64,000 bases of DNA. Source: Imperialibacter sp964351395. Lineage in GTDB: Bacteria; Bacteroidota; Bacteroidia; Cytophagales; Cyclobacteriaceae. The position numbers and the translations under genes were made by a program. Positions within the stretch are counted from its first letter, which is position 1. Each line of letters opens with the position of its first letter. Below the pieces are notes generated by a model that made no database searches, was not told where the DNA came from, and worked only from the letters and a program-made list of their open reading frames with translations. Below, in pieces: positions 1-8,467 of this stretch. The DNA lies in contig CAYGOF010000020.1 of assembly GCA_964351395.1 (NCBI GenBank), forward strand, positions 1 to 64,000, in the 5' to 3' direction.

Positions 1-279
1 TGCATCTGTGCTACTATACTTTGCTATGAATGCGTCAAAATATCCTTCTGTGTGAAAAGGATTAGGGGCATTAACAACATTTGGCCCCGGATCGAAATCG
101 ACAGGCCCACTAAAGGTTCCGATTATGTAGTAGTCGCCATTGCTGGCCACTACTCCCTTTTGTATTATTATAAAACCACCGTGTGTCTGTATTGGTGGGC
201 TAATGGATTTAAACACCGGGGTTTGAGCAAAGCCTTGAACGGCGCTGCTCAATAAAAATAAGAGTAATAATTTTTTCAT
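1..279 (-). CDS. Secreted repeat protein, N-terminal 93 residues (truncated by window edge)
   Basis: The minus strand is open from an ATG at 279 to the first base of the window, giving 93 codons with no stop. The first 20 residues are a typical Bacteroidota signal peptide (MKK, a leucine-rich core, then GFAQ). The mature part contains 'GTFSGPVDFDPGPN' and 'YFDAFIAKY', the signature of the SBBP-like beta repeats found in large secreted, often T9SS-sorted, Bacteroidota proteins. The protein is therefore probably exported and much longer than what is visible. Function is unknown. A plus-strand ORF over the same bases (52-255) is a shadow. Confidence 0.7.
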   Translation of the reverse strand, partial: MKKLLLLFLLSSAVQGFAQTPVFKSISPPIQTHGGFIIIQKGVVASNGDYYIIGTFSGPVDFDPGPNVVNAPNPFHTEGYFDAFIAKYSSTDA

Positions 280-354
280 GGTTTCAGCGATTTGTGAAAC
301 TAAATTTTCTCTTATTCCTCGCTTTCCTCCTCACCCGCCACGGGTGAAACACCT

Positions 355-376
355 ACTAGCCGGGTGGCTAGTTTTT
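355..376 (+). terminator. Hairpin with T-tract between two minus-strand genes
   Basis: ACTAGCC (355-361) pairs with GGCTAGT (366-372) around a GGGT loop and is followed by a short T run on the plus strand. A second small hairpin, CACCCG/CGGGTG, lies just before it at about 332-346. Both genes here are on the minus strand, so the orientation of the T run does not fit a simple terminator for the LuxR gene. The hairpins may instead act in the leader of the secreted protein at 279. Confidence 0.35.
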
Positions 377-409
377 ACAAGTAATTGAAAATGAGGTGAT
401 TAAAAATGG

Positions 410-1981
410 CTATTTTATTGCTATAAACTTGAGGGCAGCCTGGCGGTCGTTTACACCCAGCTTTTCGTAGATCTTGCTTAAATGGAACTTAACGGTATGG
501 ACCGATAAAAAGACCGTCTCCGCAATCTCTTTGTTATTCATATCCGACACGGCCAGCCGCAGTATTTCAAACTCCCGCTCGGTAAGCGGGGCCGTCAGTT
601 TACTATTGACAGCTTCGATGGATAGATCTTCCTGGCTATCTCCTGGTGCCAGTAACAGGTTGAGCTGATTTCGCAGATTGGTGATTTCTTCGTTGAGGAG
701 TTTCCGCTTGAGTTGTGTATTCAAGACAAACACAAAAGCACCACCTACAACCAATACCACAGCCGCCAGCGCCAGGTAAAGCTGGCTACGGGTTTTCTCA
801 AGCTCAAGCCCTGCGATTTCGTTTTCTTTGGCCAACAAAATGATTTCCTTTTGTTTTTCTTCAGCTTCATACTTTTCTCTTAACTCATCAATGCTTTTTT
901 GCCTGTCGGCATTGGTAAGAGAATCATTCAGGCTCATATATAGTTGGTAGTATTCCAGTGCCTTTCTGTAATCGCCCATCCCCAGATAGCTTTGGGCCAC
1001 CACCTGCCGGGTATCCTTTACTAGCCTTGGTTCCTGTGCATAGCTCAGTGCTTCCACACTGTACTGTACCGCCTTGCTGAAATTGCCCAGCTTCAGGTAA
1101 GTATCTGCAAGCGAAAGCACGTCGTTGCCCAATCCAAGCGTATCCTGCAGTTGTCTGTCGATGGCGATTGCCTCCTGGTGATAGAAGATGGCAGAATCAT
1201 TGCGTTTAAGTTTTAACTGAATGCCGGCCAGAGAATTGTAGGTAGAGGCCAGACCTTTGATATTGTTGTATTTTTTCTTGATCCTAAGGCTCATACGAAA
1301 GTAGTTGATGGCCATGTCCACATTATCGAGCCGGTAGTAGAGCCGCCCAAGGTTATGGTAGCTGGTACCGAGCAGCGACTCCTCCCCTAGCTGCATTTTC
1401 AGGTCAATCGCCTTGAGCATATAGTCGATGGCGCCCTCGGTGTCGTCCATATAACTGACCAGGTTCGATAAGTTATTGTATAGAAATGCCAGACCTCGCA
1501 GGTCATTCATTGCCTGCAACATAGGCAATGCCTTGAAGAAGTTCTCAAGCGCCAGCGAATCTTTCGACTCGTAATAGTAAAGTGTGCCTAATTCGAAGTA
1601 CGATTTTGCCAATTGAGCGCTGTCGTTGACGGTGAGAAATATATGACTGGCCTCCTTCAATAAGAGTTCCGCCGAATCGGTTTCGCCGGTGTACAACAGT
1701 AGCTGCGCCAAAGTAATATTGGTTGTGCCCAAAAGAATTTGGTCATCCGTCGAAAGAGTTTTGGCTTTGTGCGCTAAGACGAGAGCCAAGGCTGGTTCAC
1801 TGGTCCGAAGTTGGTAGGCTGATTCGTTCAGGTAGGTGACTTTGTCTGTGGCGGACTCCAGTCCTTCCAGTTTCGTAGCTATCGTATCGGGAAGGGAGGT
1901 AACCTGAGCAAAGGACAACAAAGTCGCAAGGCAAATGACCCCAGCAATGCTTACCAGCATCAGAAGTCTTCTTTTACACAT
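410..1981 (-). CDS. TPR-containing, membrane-anchored LuxR-type transcriptional regulator
   Basis: This is a one-component regulator of 523 residues. It has an N-terminal signal/anchor (MCKRRLLMLVSIAGV... ending LSFAQ), tandem TPR repeats over about residues 45-370, a glutamate/lysine-rich coiled coil, one transmembrane helix (about 395-417, LALAAVVLVVGGAFVFVL) and a C-terminal GerE/LuxR helix-turn-helix (about 460-518, 'LTEREFEILRLAV' and 'VHTVKFHLSKIYEKLG'). The topology suggests that periplasmic TPRs sense a signal and the cytoplasmic HTH binds DNA. No receiver or kinase domain is present. The open frame continues upstream to a TTG at 2068; I chose the ATG at 1981 because it places the signal peptide at the N-terminus. 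The target is unknown. The gene follows the SH3 protein on the same strand with a gap of over 100 bases. Confidence 0.8.
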   Translation of the reverse strand: MCKRRLLMLVSIAGVICLATLLSFAQVTSLPDTIATKLEGLESATDKVTYLNESAYQLRTSEPALALVLAHKAKTLSTDDQILLGTTNITLAQLLLYTGETDSAELLLKEASHIFLTVNDSAQLAKSYFELGTLYYYESKDSLALENFFKALPMLQAMNDLRGLAFLYNNLSNLVSYMDDTEGAIDYMLKAIDLKMQLGEESLLGTSYHNLGRLYYRLDNVDMAINYFRMSLRIKKKYNNIKGLASTYNSLAGIQLKLKRNDSAIFYHQEAIAIDRQLQDTLGLGNDVLSLADTYLKLGNFSKAVQYSVEALSYAQEPRLVKDTRQVVAQSYLGMGDYRKALEYYQLYMSLNDSLTNADRQKSIDELREKYEAEEKQKEIILLAKENEIAGLELEKTRSQLYLALAAVVLVVGGAFVFVLNTQLKRKLLNEEITNLRNQLNLLLAPGDSQEDLSIEAVNSKLTAPLTEREFEILRLAVSDMNNKEIAETVFLSVHTVKFHLSKIYEKLGVNDRQAALKFIAIK

Positions 1982-2095
1982 AGGGAATCGGCAGCTAGTT
2001 AAATAGTAGTTGGTCAACCTGATAAAACTAGGGAAAAGTTGGGGAAATCCCATTAGATCATTGAGCAACAGTTAAGTTATTGACTGCCTTAAATT

Positions 2096-2839
2096 CTACC
2101 CCAGCCGCTTCAAACTCCCACTTCTCACATACACCTCAGCATCACGCCAAAGGATTTTCGTCCAGATCTGGCCTTCGTCTAGTACTTTCACCTTGTGGCC
2201 TTGAGAAACAATCTCCTGCATAGGGGCTCCAGCGGAGGGGCCTTTCATCAAATAGGTAGCTGGCTCTACAATAATAGCGGTGGAATCGGCGAAGGGGTAA
2301 TTGATAATGATGGCAAGCGCCAGTGCAAAAATAAGCTGCCAGGTCATCAATCCTGTCGATAGGCTCTTCCTCATATAAAAACGAAACACTTGTAAAGCCA
2401 ACAAAACAACAATGATGCACATCAGCCCAATCAAAATAATTTCACTGTATGTCGCATACCATGAAACAAAAAAATCTGCGTCAGTTACCTCGTAGCCCAG
2501 CAAGCCTTGCTTTTCGGCTATTTCATTAATCTTTTTGAGGGCGAGGTTACTGTGTGTGATGTCGTAAAACTTGGTGAGGTAAAAAAGTGCTTCGGGGTAT
2601 TCATCAAGCCCTTCTTTAATAAACGCCATCTTCATCAACATCTGCGGTGTAGCCACATCTTCGGCGAATACCTGCTGATATTGATCAAATGACTCGGTAT
2701 ATTTTTTAAGTTCGAACAAAGAGTCTGCCTTACTCAAAACGGACTTAACTCCTTGAGCAGAAGAATCTTCCGGCAGAAGAAACGCTGCAATGAAAAAACA
2801 GAAGAAAATTTTTAGATACCAGCTTTGCAAATTATTCAT
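2096..2839 (-). CDS. TPR and SH3b domain membrane protein
   Basis: The 247-residue protein starts at an ATG and has a signal peptide (about 1-29, ending SSAQG). A short TPR-like helical region (about 35-110) follows, then two transmembrane segments (about 130-152, 'IILIGLMCIIVVLLALQVF'; about 163-183, 'WQLIFALALAIIINYPF') and a C-terminal bacterial SH3 domain (about 188-247, containing 'GHKVKVLDEGQIWTKI' and 'VYVRSGSLKRL'). The TPR plus SH3 arrangement resembles the C-terminal part of BatE of the Bacteroidota Bat operon, but no other Bat gene is present, so this is a stand-alone relative. SH3b domains usually bind cell-wall or peptide ligands, which suggests an envelope role. It lies just upstream of the TPR-LuxR gene and may share a promoter with it. 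Confidence 0.7.
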   Translation of the reverse strand: MNNLQSWYLKIFFCFFIAAFLLPEDSSAQGVKSVLSKADSLFELKKYTESFDQYQQVFAEDVATPQMLMKMAFIKEGLDEYPEALFYLTKFYDITHSNLALKKINEIAEKQGLLGYEVTDADFFVSWYATYSEIILIGLMCIIVVLLALQVFRFYMRKSLSTGLMTWQLIFALALAIIINYPFADSTAIIVEPATYLMKGPSAGAPMQEIVSQGHKVKVLDEGQIWTKILWRDAEVYVRSGSLKRLG

Positions 2840-2938
2840 AGAGTACTACCTTTGCAACCTCATTTACGAGCGCAATTAAGGAAAGGCTTTTAAATAAAGC
2901 AAAATTGATCCTTATTTGATGGTTAATAAATGTTAAAT

Positions 2939-3011
2939 GATTCTGTAGCTCAGCTGGTAGAGCAATACACTTTTAATGTATGGGTCCTGGGTTCGAATCC
3001 CAGCGGGATCA
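2939..3011 (+). tRNA. tRNA-Lys (anticodon UUU)
   Basis: A full 73-nt cloverleaf folds by hand. The acceptor stem GATTCTG/CGGGATC has two G-U pairs. The D arm is GCTC/GAGC with an AGCTGGTA loop. The anticodon arm ATACA/TGTAT carries loop CTTTTAA, giving anticodon TTT. The variable loop is GGGTC and the T arm is CTGGG-TTCGAAT-CCCAG. The discriminator is A. CCA is not encoded (ACGC follows). A rho-independent terminator starts four bases downstream. The last 16 bases of the tRNA (and one base beyond) recur exactly at 17641-17657. Confidence 0.95.
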
Positions 3012-3014
3012 CGC

Positions 3015-3048
3015 AAAAAGCTCAAGATTAATTTCTTGGGCTTTTTTT
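3015..3048 (+). terminator. Rho-independent terminator of tRNA-Lys
   Basis: AAAAAGCTCAAGA pairs with TCTTGGGCTTTTTTT around a TTAATT loop and ends in seven T residues. The same stem sequence (GCTCAAG/CTTGGGC) is reused in terminators at 3132 and 17664. Confidence 0.85.
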
Positions 3049-3080
3049 GTGCCTTAACAAACAGGATCAACGAAATGCAA

Positions 3081-3163
3081 GCTGGGATTCGAACCCACGG
3101 GTTCGATCCGCCAGCCGGCGGACGCTCACAGAAGCTCAAGAAGAAATTCTTGGGCTTTTTTTT
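3081..3163 (+). repeat. tRNA-derived repeat with hairpins and second terminator
   Basis: Bases 3081-3097 (GCTGGGATTCGAACCCA) are the reverse complement of 17 bases of the tRNA-Lys T arm. Hairpin GAACC-CACG-GGTTC (3091-3104) follows, then TCCGCC-AGCC-GGCGGA (3107-3122), then a terminator with an 11-bp stem (one G-U pair) and GAAA loop (3132-3142 with 3147-3157), ending in a run of nine T residues. The terminator is a diverged copy of the one following the tRNA and closely matches the one at 17664, including a compensatory pair. It may be a remnant of a tRNA-associated duplication or a small structured RNA. Confidence 0.6.
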
Positions 3164-3405
3164 GTTTAAGCCCCACAGTAACGCAGCTTCGAGGAGCTCC
3201 AACTTCCACCACATCATCGTCCCCAGGGCATTCCCAGGGAGAACTAACACCCCTGTTACTAACTAAGGAAACCGAAAGCGGAAAGTTTGTTTTCTCGTTT
3301 TTGACAGTTCTCTGTCCCGCAAATACCTGCCTCAGGCAACTAAGATTTACCATAACTTTCGTTTATTTTTGTTTTCTTTCGTTTTATTTCCTTTCTTTGA
3401 TTCAA

Positions 3406-4188
3406 ATGAAAGAAGAAGGAAAAATACTCGGAACCCACAGGCGAGATAAAATCTATGCGCTTTTGCAGGAAGACGGCTCAGCCAAGGTGCTTGACCTGGC
3501 AAGGCTTTTTAAAGTTACCGAGGTGACCATACGGCAGGACCTGGAAAAACTGGAGCACGACGGCCAGATAGTGCGGGAACACGGAGGCGCTTTCCTCAAA
3601 AACATCAAACACCAGGTACAAACCTTCTCTCTGGCCCATCAGGAGAACCTGGACAAGAAGGAGCTGATCGCCACCAAATGCGTGGAGTTTATCGAAACAG
3701 GCGATACTATTATTCTGGACTCAGGCTCTACCGCTACAGAAGTAGCCAAGAAGCTGAAGGGAATGAAGTACCTCACAGTGATTACCAACGCCCTCAATAT
3801 TGCACTAATGCTTGGCGCTGAACCTGGAATAGAAGTAATAGTCACCGGCGGTGAATTCAAGCCACCAACGCTGTCACTCACCGGACAAAAAGCCGCCGAC
3901 TTCTTCAAAGGACTCAACGTGCAAAAGCTATTTCTAGCCACCGCAGGCATCTCGCTAAAAGCGGGTCTTACCTACCCCAGCATCAGCGACCTGGTGGTAA
4001 AGAAAGCGATGATCGACGCAGCAGAAACCACCTACCTGATAGCGGACTCAACAAAAATGGGCAAAGCCTCGCTGGCCAGCCTCGGAGCCTTATCGCTGAT
4101 CGACTACATCATCACCGATGACGCCATCGAAGAGAAATACAAACAGGTGCTGATCGACAACGAAATTGAACTGATTATAGCAAGCTAA
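3406..4188 (+). CDS. DeoR/GlpR-family transcriptional regulator of the sugar operon
   Basis: The 260-residue protein has an N-terminal DeoR winged helix-turn-helix (about 1-57, with 'RRDKIYALLQEDG' and 'VTEVTIRQDLEKLEHDGQIVREHGG') and a C-terminal DeoRC sugar-phosphate-sensing domain of the ribose-5-phosphate isomerase fold (about 75-240, including 'ILDSGSTATEVAKKL'). The ATG at 3406 places the HTH at the N-terminus; the frame is open upstream to a TTG at 3301, but that extension is hydrophobic and unlike the family. The gene is first in the operon, four bases before the isomerase gene. Members usually repress their own operon and are released by a phosphorylated sugar intermediate, here probably the product of the FGGY kinase at 11748. 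Confidence 0.9.
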   Translation: MKEEGKILGTHRRDKIYALLQEDGSAKVLDLARLFKVTEVTIRQDLEKLEHDGQIVREHGGAFLKNIKHQVQTFSLAHQENLDKKELIATKCVEFIETGDTIILDSGSTATEVAKKLKGMKYLTVITNALNIALMLGAEPGIEVIVTGGEFKPPTLSLTGQKAADFFKGLNVQKLFLATAGISLKAGLTYPSISDLVVKKAMIDAAETTYLIADSTKMGKASLASLGALSLIDYIITDDAIEEKYKQVLIDNEIELIIAS

Positions 4189-4192
4189 CACC

Positions 4193-5611
4193 ATGCAAAC
4201 AGACCCTAAAAAGCCCACCATCGGCGTAATCATCGGCAACCGTGACTTCTTCCCCGACAAACTTGTGTCGGAAGCAAGGACGGAAATTATCGACCTTTTA
4301 AAAAAACTGAATATCACCCCCATTCTTCTCTCCGATGCCGACACCAAACTGGGCGGAGTAGAAACCTTTGCAGAGGCTCAGAAATGTGCGTCACTATTTC
4401 GGGACCATGCCGATGCCATTGATGGCATACTGGTAGTGCTGCCCAACTTCGGCGACGAAAAAGGGGTAGCCGAAACCATCAAGTGGTCGGGGCTTAATGT
4501 TCCGGTATTGATACAAGCCTACCCAGACAGTCTGGGCAAGATGGATGTCGTGAACCGAAGAGACGCCTGGTGCGGAAAAATATCGGTATGCAATAACCTC
4601 TACCAGTTTGGCATCAGGTATTCGCTCACCAGCAAACATGTGGTAAGCCCGTCCGATGAGTCGTTCGTTGCTGATCTTACAAAATTCATAGCTACCTGCC
4701 GTGTGGTGAAAGGGATGCGTAAGGTGCGCATTGGCGCCGTAGGAGCACGGCCTGGTGCGTTCAACACGGTCCGGTACAGCGAGAAAATTCTGCAACGCCA
4801 TGGTATTTCAGTCACCACGGTGGACCTTTCAGAAATCCTTGGCAATGCCAACAAGCTAACCGCCGACGATGCATCGGTAAAAGAAAAGCTGGAGAAAATA
4901 CACGCCTACACCCCCACTGGCAAGACCCCCAACGACCGGTTGGTGCAAATCGCCAAGCTGGACGTGGTGCTGGCCGACTTTATGCAGGCGAACTCCCTTG
5001 ATGCCACGGCCATCCAGTGCTGGACCTCGCTGCAGCAAAATTACGGCTGTAATGTATGCACCAACATGAGCATGATGAGCGAAAACATGCTCCCAAGCGC
5101 CTGCGAAGTAGACGTAACGGGCACCCTCACCATGTATGCCATGCAGCTGGCCAGCGGCACACCCAGCGCCCTGGTCGACTGGAACAATAACTACGCAGAC
5201 GATGACACCAAATGTGTGCTTTTCCACTGTGGCAACTGGGCGAAGTCCTTCCTGCCCGATATTCAAATCAGCACTGCTCCTATTTTGGGTACAACGGTAG
5301 GAACAGAAAATACTTACGGCGCACTAGACGGCCGCACCCCTGCCATGCCCCTTACCTATGGCCGCATCAGCACCGACGATTGCAAAGGAGTGATCAAAGC
5401 CTATGTGGGTGAGGGCGAGCTGACCGACGACGCACTGAACACTTTTGGTAACCGGGCTGTAGCGCAGATCAACGACTTGCAGGGTCTTATGAATTACGTG
5501 TGCCGCAATGGCTTCGAACACCATGTGGTAATGAATGCGAGCAAAACAGCCGCTATTCTAAAAGAGGCTTATGAGAATTATTTAGGCTGGGAAGTTTACG
5601 AGCATGCATAA
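4193..5611 (+). CDS. L-fucose/L-arabinose isomerase-family sugar isomerase (candidate D-apiose isomerase)
   Basis: The 472-residue protein belongs to the fucose/arabinose isomerase superfamily. It begins with a Rossmann-like domain ('PTIGVIIGNRDFFPDKLV') and has the family's central 'AIQCWTSLQQNYGCNVCTNMSMM' region, followed by 'PSACEVDVTGTLTMYAMQLASG' and an acidic/histidine-rich C-terminal half ('VLFHCGNWAKSF') likely to supply the Mn2+ ligands. These enzymes interconvert aldoses and ketoses. Its neighbours are a split transketolase, an FGGY kinase and a ribose-type ABC importer, the gene set reported for D-apiose to D-apulose conversion. I infer that substrate from context only; L-fucose, D-arabinose or another aldose remains possible. 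The gene lies four bases after the DeoR gene. Confidence 0.75.
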   Translation: MQTDPKKPTIGVIIGNRDFFPDKLVSEARTEIIDLLKKLNITPILLSDADTKLGGVETFAEAQKCASLFRDHADAIDGILVVLPNFGDEKGVAETIKWSGLNVPVLIQAYPDSLGKMDVVNRRDAWCGKISVCNNLYQFGIRYSLTSKHVVSPSDESFVADLTKFIATCRVVKGMRKVRIGAVGARPGAFNTVRYSEKILQRHGISVTTVDLSEILGNANKLTADDASVKEKLEKIHAYTPTGKTPNDRLVQIAKLDVVLADFMQANSLDATAIQCWTSLQQNYGCNVCTNMSMMSENMLPSACEVDVTGTLTMYAMQLASGTPSALVDWNNNYADDDTKCVLFHCGNWAKSFLPDIQISTAPILGTTVGTENTYGALDGRTPAMPLTYGRISTDDCKGVIKAYVGEGELTDDALNTFGNRAVAQINDLQGLMNYVCRNGFEHHVVMNASKTAAILKEAYENYLGWEVYEHA

Positions 5612-5661
5612 GTTCATTGAATTAGGACCGCCTTTTAAAAAAACACAAGAATGAGATTCGG

Positions 5662-6486
5662 ATGACCGCCATTGAATTGAAAAAAAAATCGATAGAGTAC
5701 CGCAGGAAGATCCTGAAGTACATCTATGGTGCTAATGCAGGCCACACAGGCGGAAGCCTTTCCTGCGTCGACATTTTGAGTGTGCTCTATAATCATGTGC
5801 TAAACGTATGTCCCGGAAACTTTGCCTCTCCTGACCGCGACAGGTACATCCAGAGCAAAGGACATACGGTAGAAGCGCTGTATGTAGTGCTGGCTGATAA
5901 GGGCTTTTTTCCCGAAGAAGACCTGAAAACCTTGTGCCGGTACATGTCGCCATATATCGGACACCCCACAAAAAAAATTCCTGGCATTGAGCAAAACACG
6001 GGCGCATTGGGCCACGGCTTGTCGATCGCCGTCGGCAATGCGATCGCCGCCAAAATGGACGAGAAAACGTTTCGGGTGTTCACGCTGCTTGGCGATGGAG
6101 AACTGCCCGAGGGCTCCAACTGGGAAGCGGCACTAACGGCGTCACATTACAAGCTCGATAACCTGTGTGCCATCATCGACCACAACAAATTACAGATCAG
6201 CGGCACCACCGAGGAAGTGTGCAATACTTCGCCCATCGATGCCAAGTTCGAAAGCTTTGGGTGGGCAGTGAAGCATGTGGACGGTCACGACTTTGATGAG
6301 CTGATTAAAACGTTTGATGCCTTGCCCTTCGAGCAAGGGAAACCCAGCCTGATCCTTGCCCATACGGTGAAAGGCAAAGGCGTAAGCTTTATGGAAAATC
6401 AGCTCAAATGGCACCATGGTGTACCTAGTTCGGAGCAGTTAAAAGAAGCAATGAGTGAATTTGACGAAGCCTTGAGTGCGGTGTAA
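5662..6486 (+). CDS. Transketolase, N-terminal (ThDP-binding) subunit
   Basis: The 274-residue protein is equivalent to the N-terminal third of transketolase. It has conserved histidines at about 28 (GHTGG), 67 (SKGHT), 101 (GHP) and 118 (GHG), and the thiamine diphosphate motif GDGELPEG starting near residue 144 and closing at N175. The C-terminal subunit is the next gene. Split transketolases of this kind occur in dedicated sugar operons, including apulose-4-phosphate transketolase (AptAB), which makes dihydroxyacetone phosphate and transfers a two-carbon unit. The housekeeping enzyme is normally a single chain of about 660 residues, so this is probably pathway-specific. Confidence 0.9.
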   Translation: MTAIELKKKSIEYRRKILKYIYGANAGHTGGSLSCVDILSVLYNHVLNVCPGNFASPDRDRYIQSKGHTVEALYVVLADKGFFPEEDLKTLCRYMSPYIGHPTKKIPGIEQNTGALGHGLSIAVGNAIAAKMDEKTFRVFTLLGDGELPEGSNWEAALTASHYKLDNLCAIIDHNKLQISGTTEEVCNTSPIDAKFESFGWAVKHVDGHDFDELIKTFDALPFEQGKPSLILAHTVKGKGVSFMENQLKWHHGVPSSEQLKEAMSEFDEALSAV

Positions 6487-6505
6487 TACCCAACCAGACA
6501 AGAAA

Positions 6506-7480
6506 GTGGAAACAATATCAACAAATACCAAAACAAGCGGCAAGGCCAACCTCGAAGTCTTTTCGGGCACATTGCAAGTCCTCGCCGCTTCGGACCGTGA
6601 CCTCATTGTAGTCACGAGCGACTCCCGGGGTTCTGGCAAACTCATGCCTTTTGCAGAGAAATTCCCCAGACAGATAGTGGAGATCGGCATTGCGGAGCAA
6701 AACCTGGTGGGCGTGTCGGCCGGCCTGGCCTCAGCGGGCAAAAAAACATTTGCTGTGTCTCCCGCCTGCTTCCTCACCACCCGGGCTCTGGAGCAGATCA
6801 AGAACGACGTGGCCTACTCCGACAACCCGGTAAAACTCATCGGCATCAGTGCAGGCGTGAGCTACGGCGCCCTGGGGTCTACCCATCACAGCTTACACGA
6901 CTTTGCAGCACTGCGGGCCATCAACAATATCATCGTTGTGGCGCCGGCCGATAATTATGAAACAGCAGAAGCTATCAGGCTTACGGCGGATATGGACAAG
7001 CCGGTTTACCTGCGCTTTGGCAAAAAGACCATGCCCGACCTGCCAGCGGTAGGCGAAAGGGATTTTCAGTTCGGCAAGGGCCGCATCATACGGAAAGGGA
7101 CCGACCTTGCCTTCATCGCAACCGGTGAAACGGTGCATCCCTCATTGCTGGCGGCTGAAAAACTGTCAGCGGACTATGGGATTGAATCAACTGTTGTGAG
7201 TATGCACACCATTAAGCCGCTCGACACTGTTCTGCTAAGGTCGATGGCAGCTGAGTGGAAGGCGATAATAACAGTAGAGGAACATAGTGTTTACGGAGGA
7301 CTAGGGGAAGCCTGCGCTTCTTACCTGCTGCAAAACGGCCTAATACTGCCCTTCAAAATCGTTGGCATTCCCGACGAGTATACGGTGACTGGCTCACAGG
7401 TAGAAATTTTCAACCACTATGGTATTTCAGAAGACGGTCTGACCGAAACGGCCGTCGAGTTAATCAAAACTGTCAAGTAA
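6506..7480 (+). CDS. Transketolase, C-terminal subunit
   Basis: The protein (324 residues from the GTG at 6506) carries the pyrimidine-binding domain ('VSPACFLTTRALEQIKND', 'GISAGVSYGALGSTHHSLHDFAALR') and the C-terminal transketolase domain ('SVYGGLGEACASYLLQ'). The catalytic glutamate region 'IVEIGIAEQNLVGVSAGLA' is intact. The frame is open further upstream to a GTG at 6476, which would overlap the end of the N-terminal subunit gene by 11 bases. I prefer 6506 because homologues start close to 'NLEVFSGTL', but both are possible. Its stop codon overlaps the next start (TAATG), which indicates translational coupling. Confidence 0.88.
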   Translation: METISTNTKTSGKANLEVFSGTLQVLAASDRDLIVVTSDSRGSGKLMPFAEKFPRQIVEIGIAEQNLVGVSAGLASAGKKTFAVSPACFLTTRALEQIKNDVAYSDNPVKLIGISAGVSYGALGSTHHSLHDFAALRAINNIIVVAPADNYETAEAIRLTADMDKPVYLRFGKKTMPDLPAVGERDFQFGKGRIIRKGTDLAFIATGETVHPSLLAAEKLSADYGIESTVVSMHTIKPLDTVLLRSMAAEWKAIITVEEHSVYGGLGEACASYLLQNGLILPFKIVGIPDEYTVTGSQVEIFNHYGISEDGLTETAVELIKTVK

Positions 7481-8457
7481 TGCGACAACTACTCAGACCG
7501 TTCTTTACCCTCCTATCGCAAAGCCGGGTTGCCCTCGTCTTAACCATGGCCTTGCTACAAACCACGGGCTGTGGCAATGAAGAGCAAAAAGAGGATAAAA
7601 AGACCGTAGCGGTGATTGTCTCTACCCTTAACAACCCCTGGTTTGTGGTACTGGCTCAAACAGCAGCAGTACAGGCGGAGGCTCTGGGCTATGAAGCAAA
7701 GATTTTCGACTCTCAAAACAACACGGCGATAGAAGCCGACAATTTCGAAAACACCATCGCCTCCGGCTTCGATGCCATCCTTTTCAACCCCACCGACGCT
7801 GATGGCTCCGTCATCAATGTGCTGAAAGCGAAAGCCGCCGGCATTCCGGTGTTCTGCATGGACAGGGAGGTGAATTCAACGGAAGCTGCTACGTCACAAA
7901 TCCTGTCGGACAACTACTCGGGCTGTGTGGCTATTGGCAAGTACTTCGTCGAAAAAATGAAGAAAAAGGGCACTTATGTCGAAATTCTTGGCCTGGTGGG
8001 CGACAACAATACCTGGAACCGGTCCAGGGGCTTTCACAGTGTAGTCGACTTTTACCCCGGCCTGCAAATGGTGGCGCAGCAAAGTGCTGACTTTGACCGC
8101 AACAAGGCCATGGAAGTAATGGAAAACCTGCTCCAGGCCCACCCCAACATCGACGCAGTATTCTGCGGAAACGATGCCATGGCTTCCGGTGCCTACCAGG
8201 CCCTCGTGGGCGCTGGCAAAGCCGGTGAGGTGATGGTTTTCGGCTTCGATGGGGCAGAAGACGTGATCAATTCTATCAAAGACAAAAACATTGTCGCCAC
8301 CGGAATGCAGTTCCCCAAAGTGATGGCGAAAACCGCTGCGGAGTATGCCGACGCTTACTTCAAAGGACAAAGAGACTTTCCTAAAAAGATGCCCGTGGCC
8401 GTGGAGCTGGTCACACAGGAAAACGTACTTGAATACATGGGCTATGGTAAAAAATAA
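7480..8457 (+). CDS. Ribose-type ABC transporter sugar-binding lipoprotein
   Basis: The 325-residue protein is a periplasmic binding protein of the RbsB/Peripla_BP_4 class. A lipoprotein signal ends at 'LLQTTGC' (Cys31). The mature part has the characteristic 'VIVSTLNNPWFVVLAQTAA', 'FNPTDADGSVINVLKAKAAGIPVF' and 'AVFCGNDAMASGAYQAL' segments of pentose/autoinducer-2-type binding proteins. It should deliver a monosaccharide to the RbsA- and RbsC-like proteins encoded downstream. Lipid anchoring is unusual for Gram-negative binding proteins but common for Bacteroidota solute binders. The start codon overlaps the transketolase stop by one base. Confidence 0.92.
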   Translation: MRQLLRPFFTLLSQSRVALVLTMALLQTTGCGNEEQKEDKKTVAVIVSTLNNPWFVVLAQTAAVQAEALGYEAKIFDSQNNTAIEADNFENTIASGFDAILFNPTDADGSVINVLKAKAAGIPVFCMDREVNSTEAATSQILSDNYSGCVAIGKYFVEKMKKKGTYVEILGLVGDNNTWNRSRGFHSVVDFYPGLQMVAQQSADFDRNKAMEVMENLLQAHPNIDAVFCGNDAMASGAYQALVGAGKAGEVMVFGFDGAEDVINSIKDKNIVATGMQFPKVMAKTAAEYADAYFKGQRDFPKKMPVAVELVTQENVLEYMGYGKK

Positions 8458-8467
8458 ACCTCATCGG

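Larger units (their letters stand above)
3012..3405. other. Intergenic region between tRNA-Lys and the DeoR gene
   Basis: There is no credible gene here. The region holds the tRNA terminator (3015-3048), an inverted 17-base copy of the tRNA T arm (3081-3097) followed by two hairpins and a second terminator (3081-3163), and about 240 bases of leader for the DeoR-led operon. TATTTTTG at 3364-3371 fits the Bacteroidota -7 motif TAnnTTTG and could be the promoter of the DeoR gene, though no good TTTG -33 element is visible. Short overlapping ORFs on both strands cross the tRNA and terminators and are not coding. Confidence 0.6.

Noticed and set aside
52..255. Plus-strand ORF of 67 codons
   Set aside because: It lies antisense to the clear signal-peptide protein on the minus strand (1-279) and has no recognisable features.
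2933..3353. Several overlapping ORFs on both strands across the tRNA region
   Set aside because: They run through tRNA-Lys and two terminators, so their open frames are by-products of structured RNA sequence.
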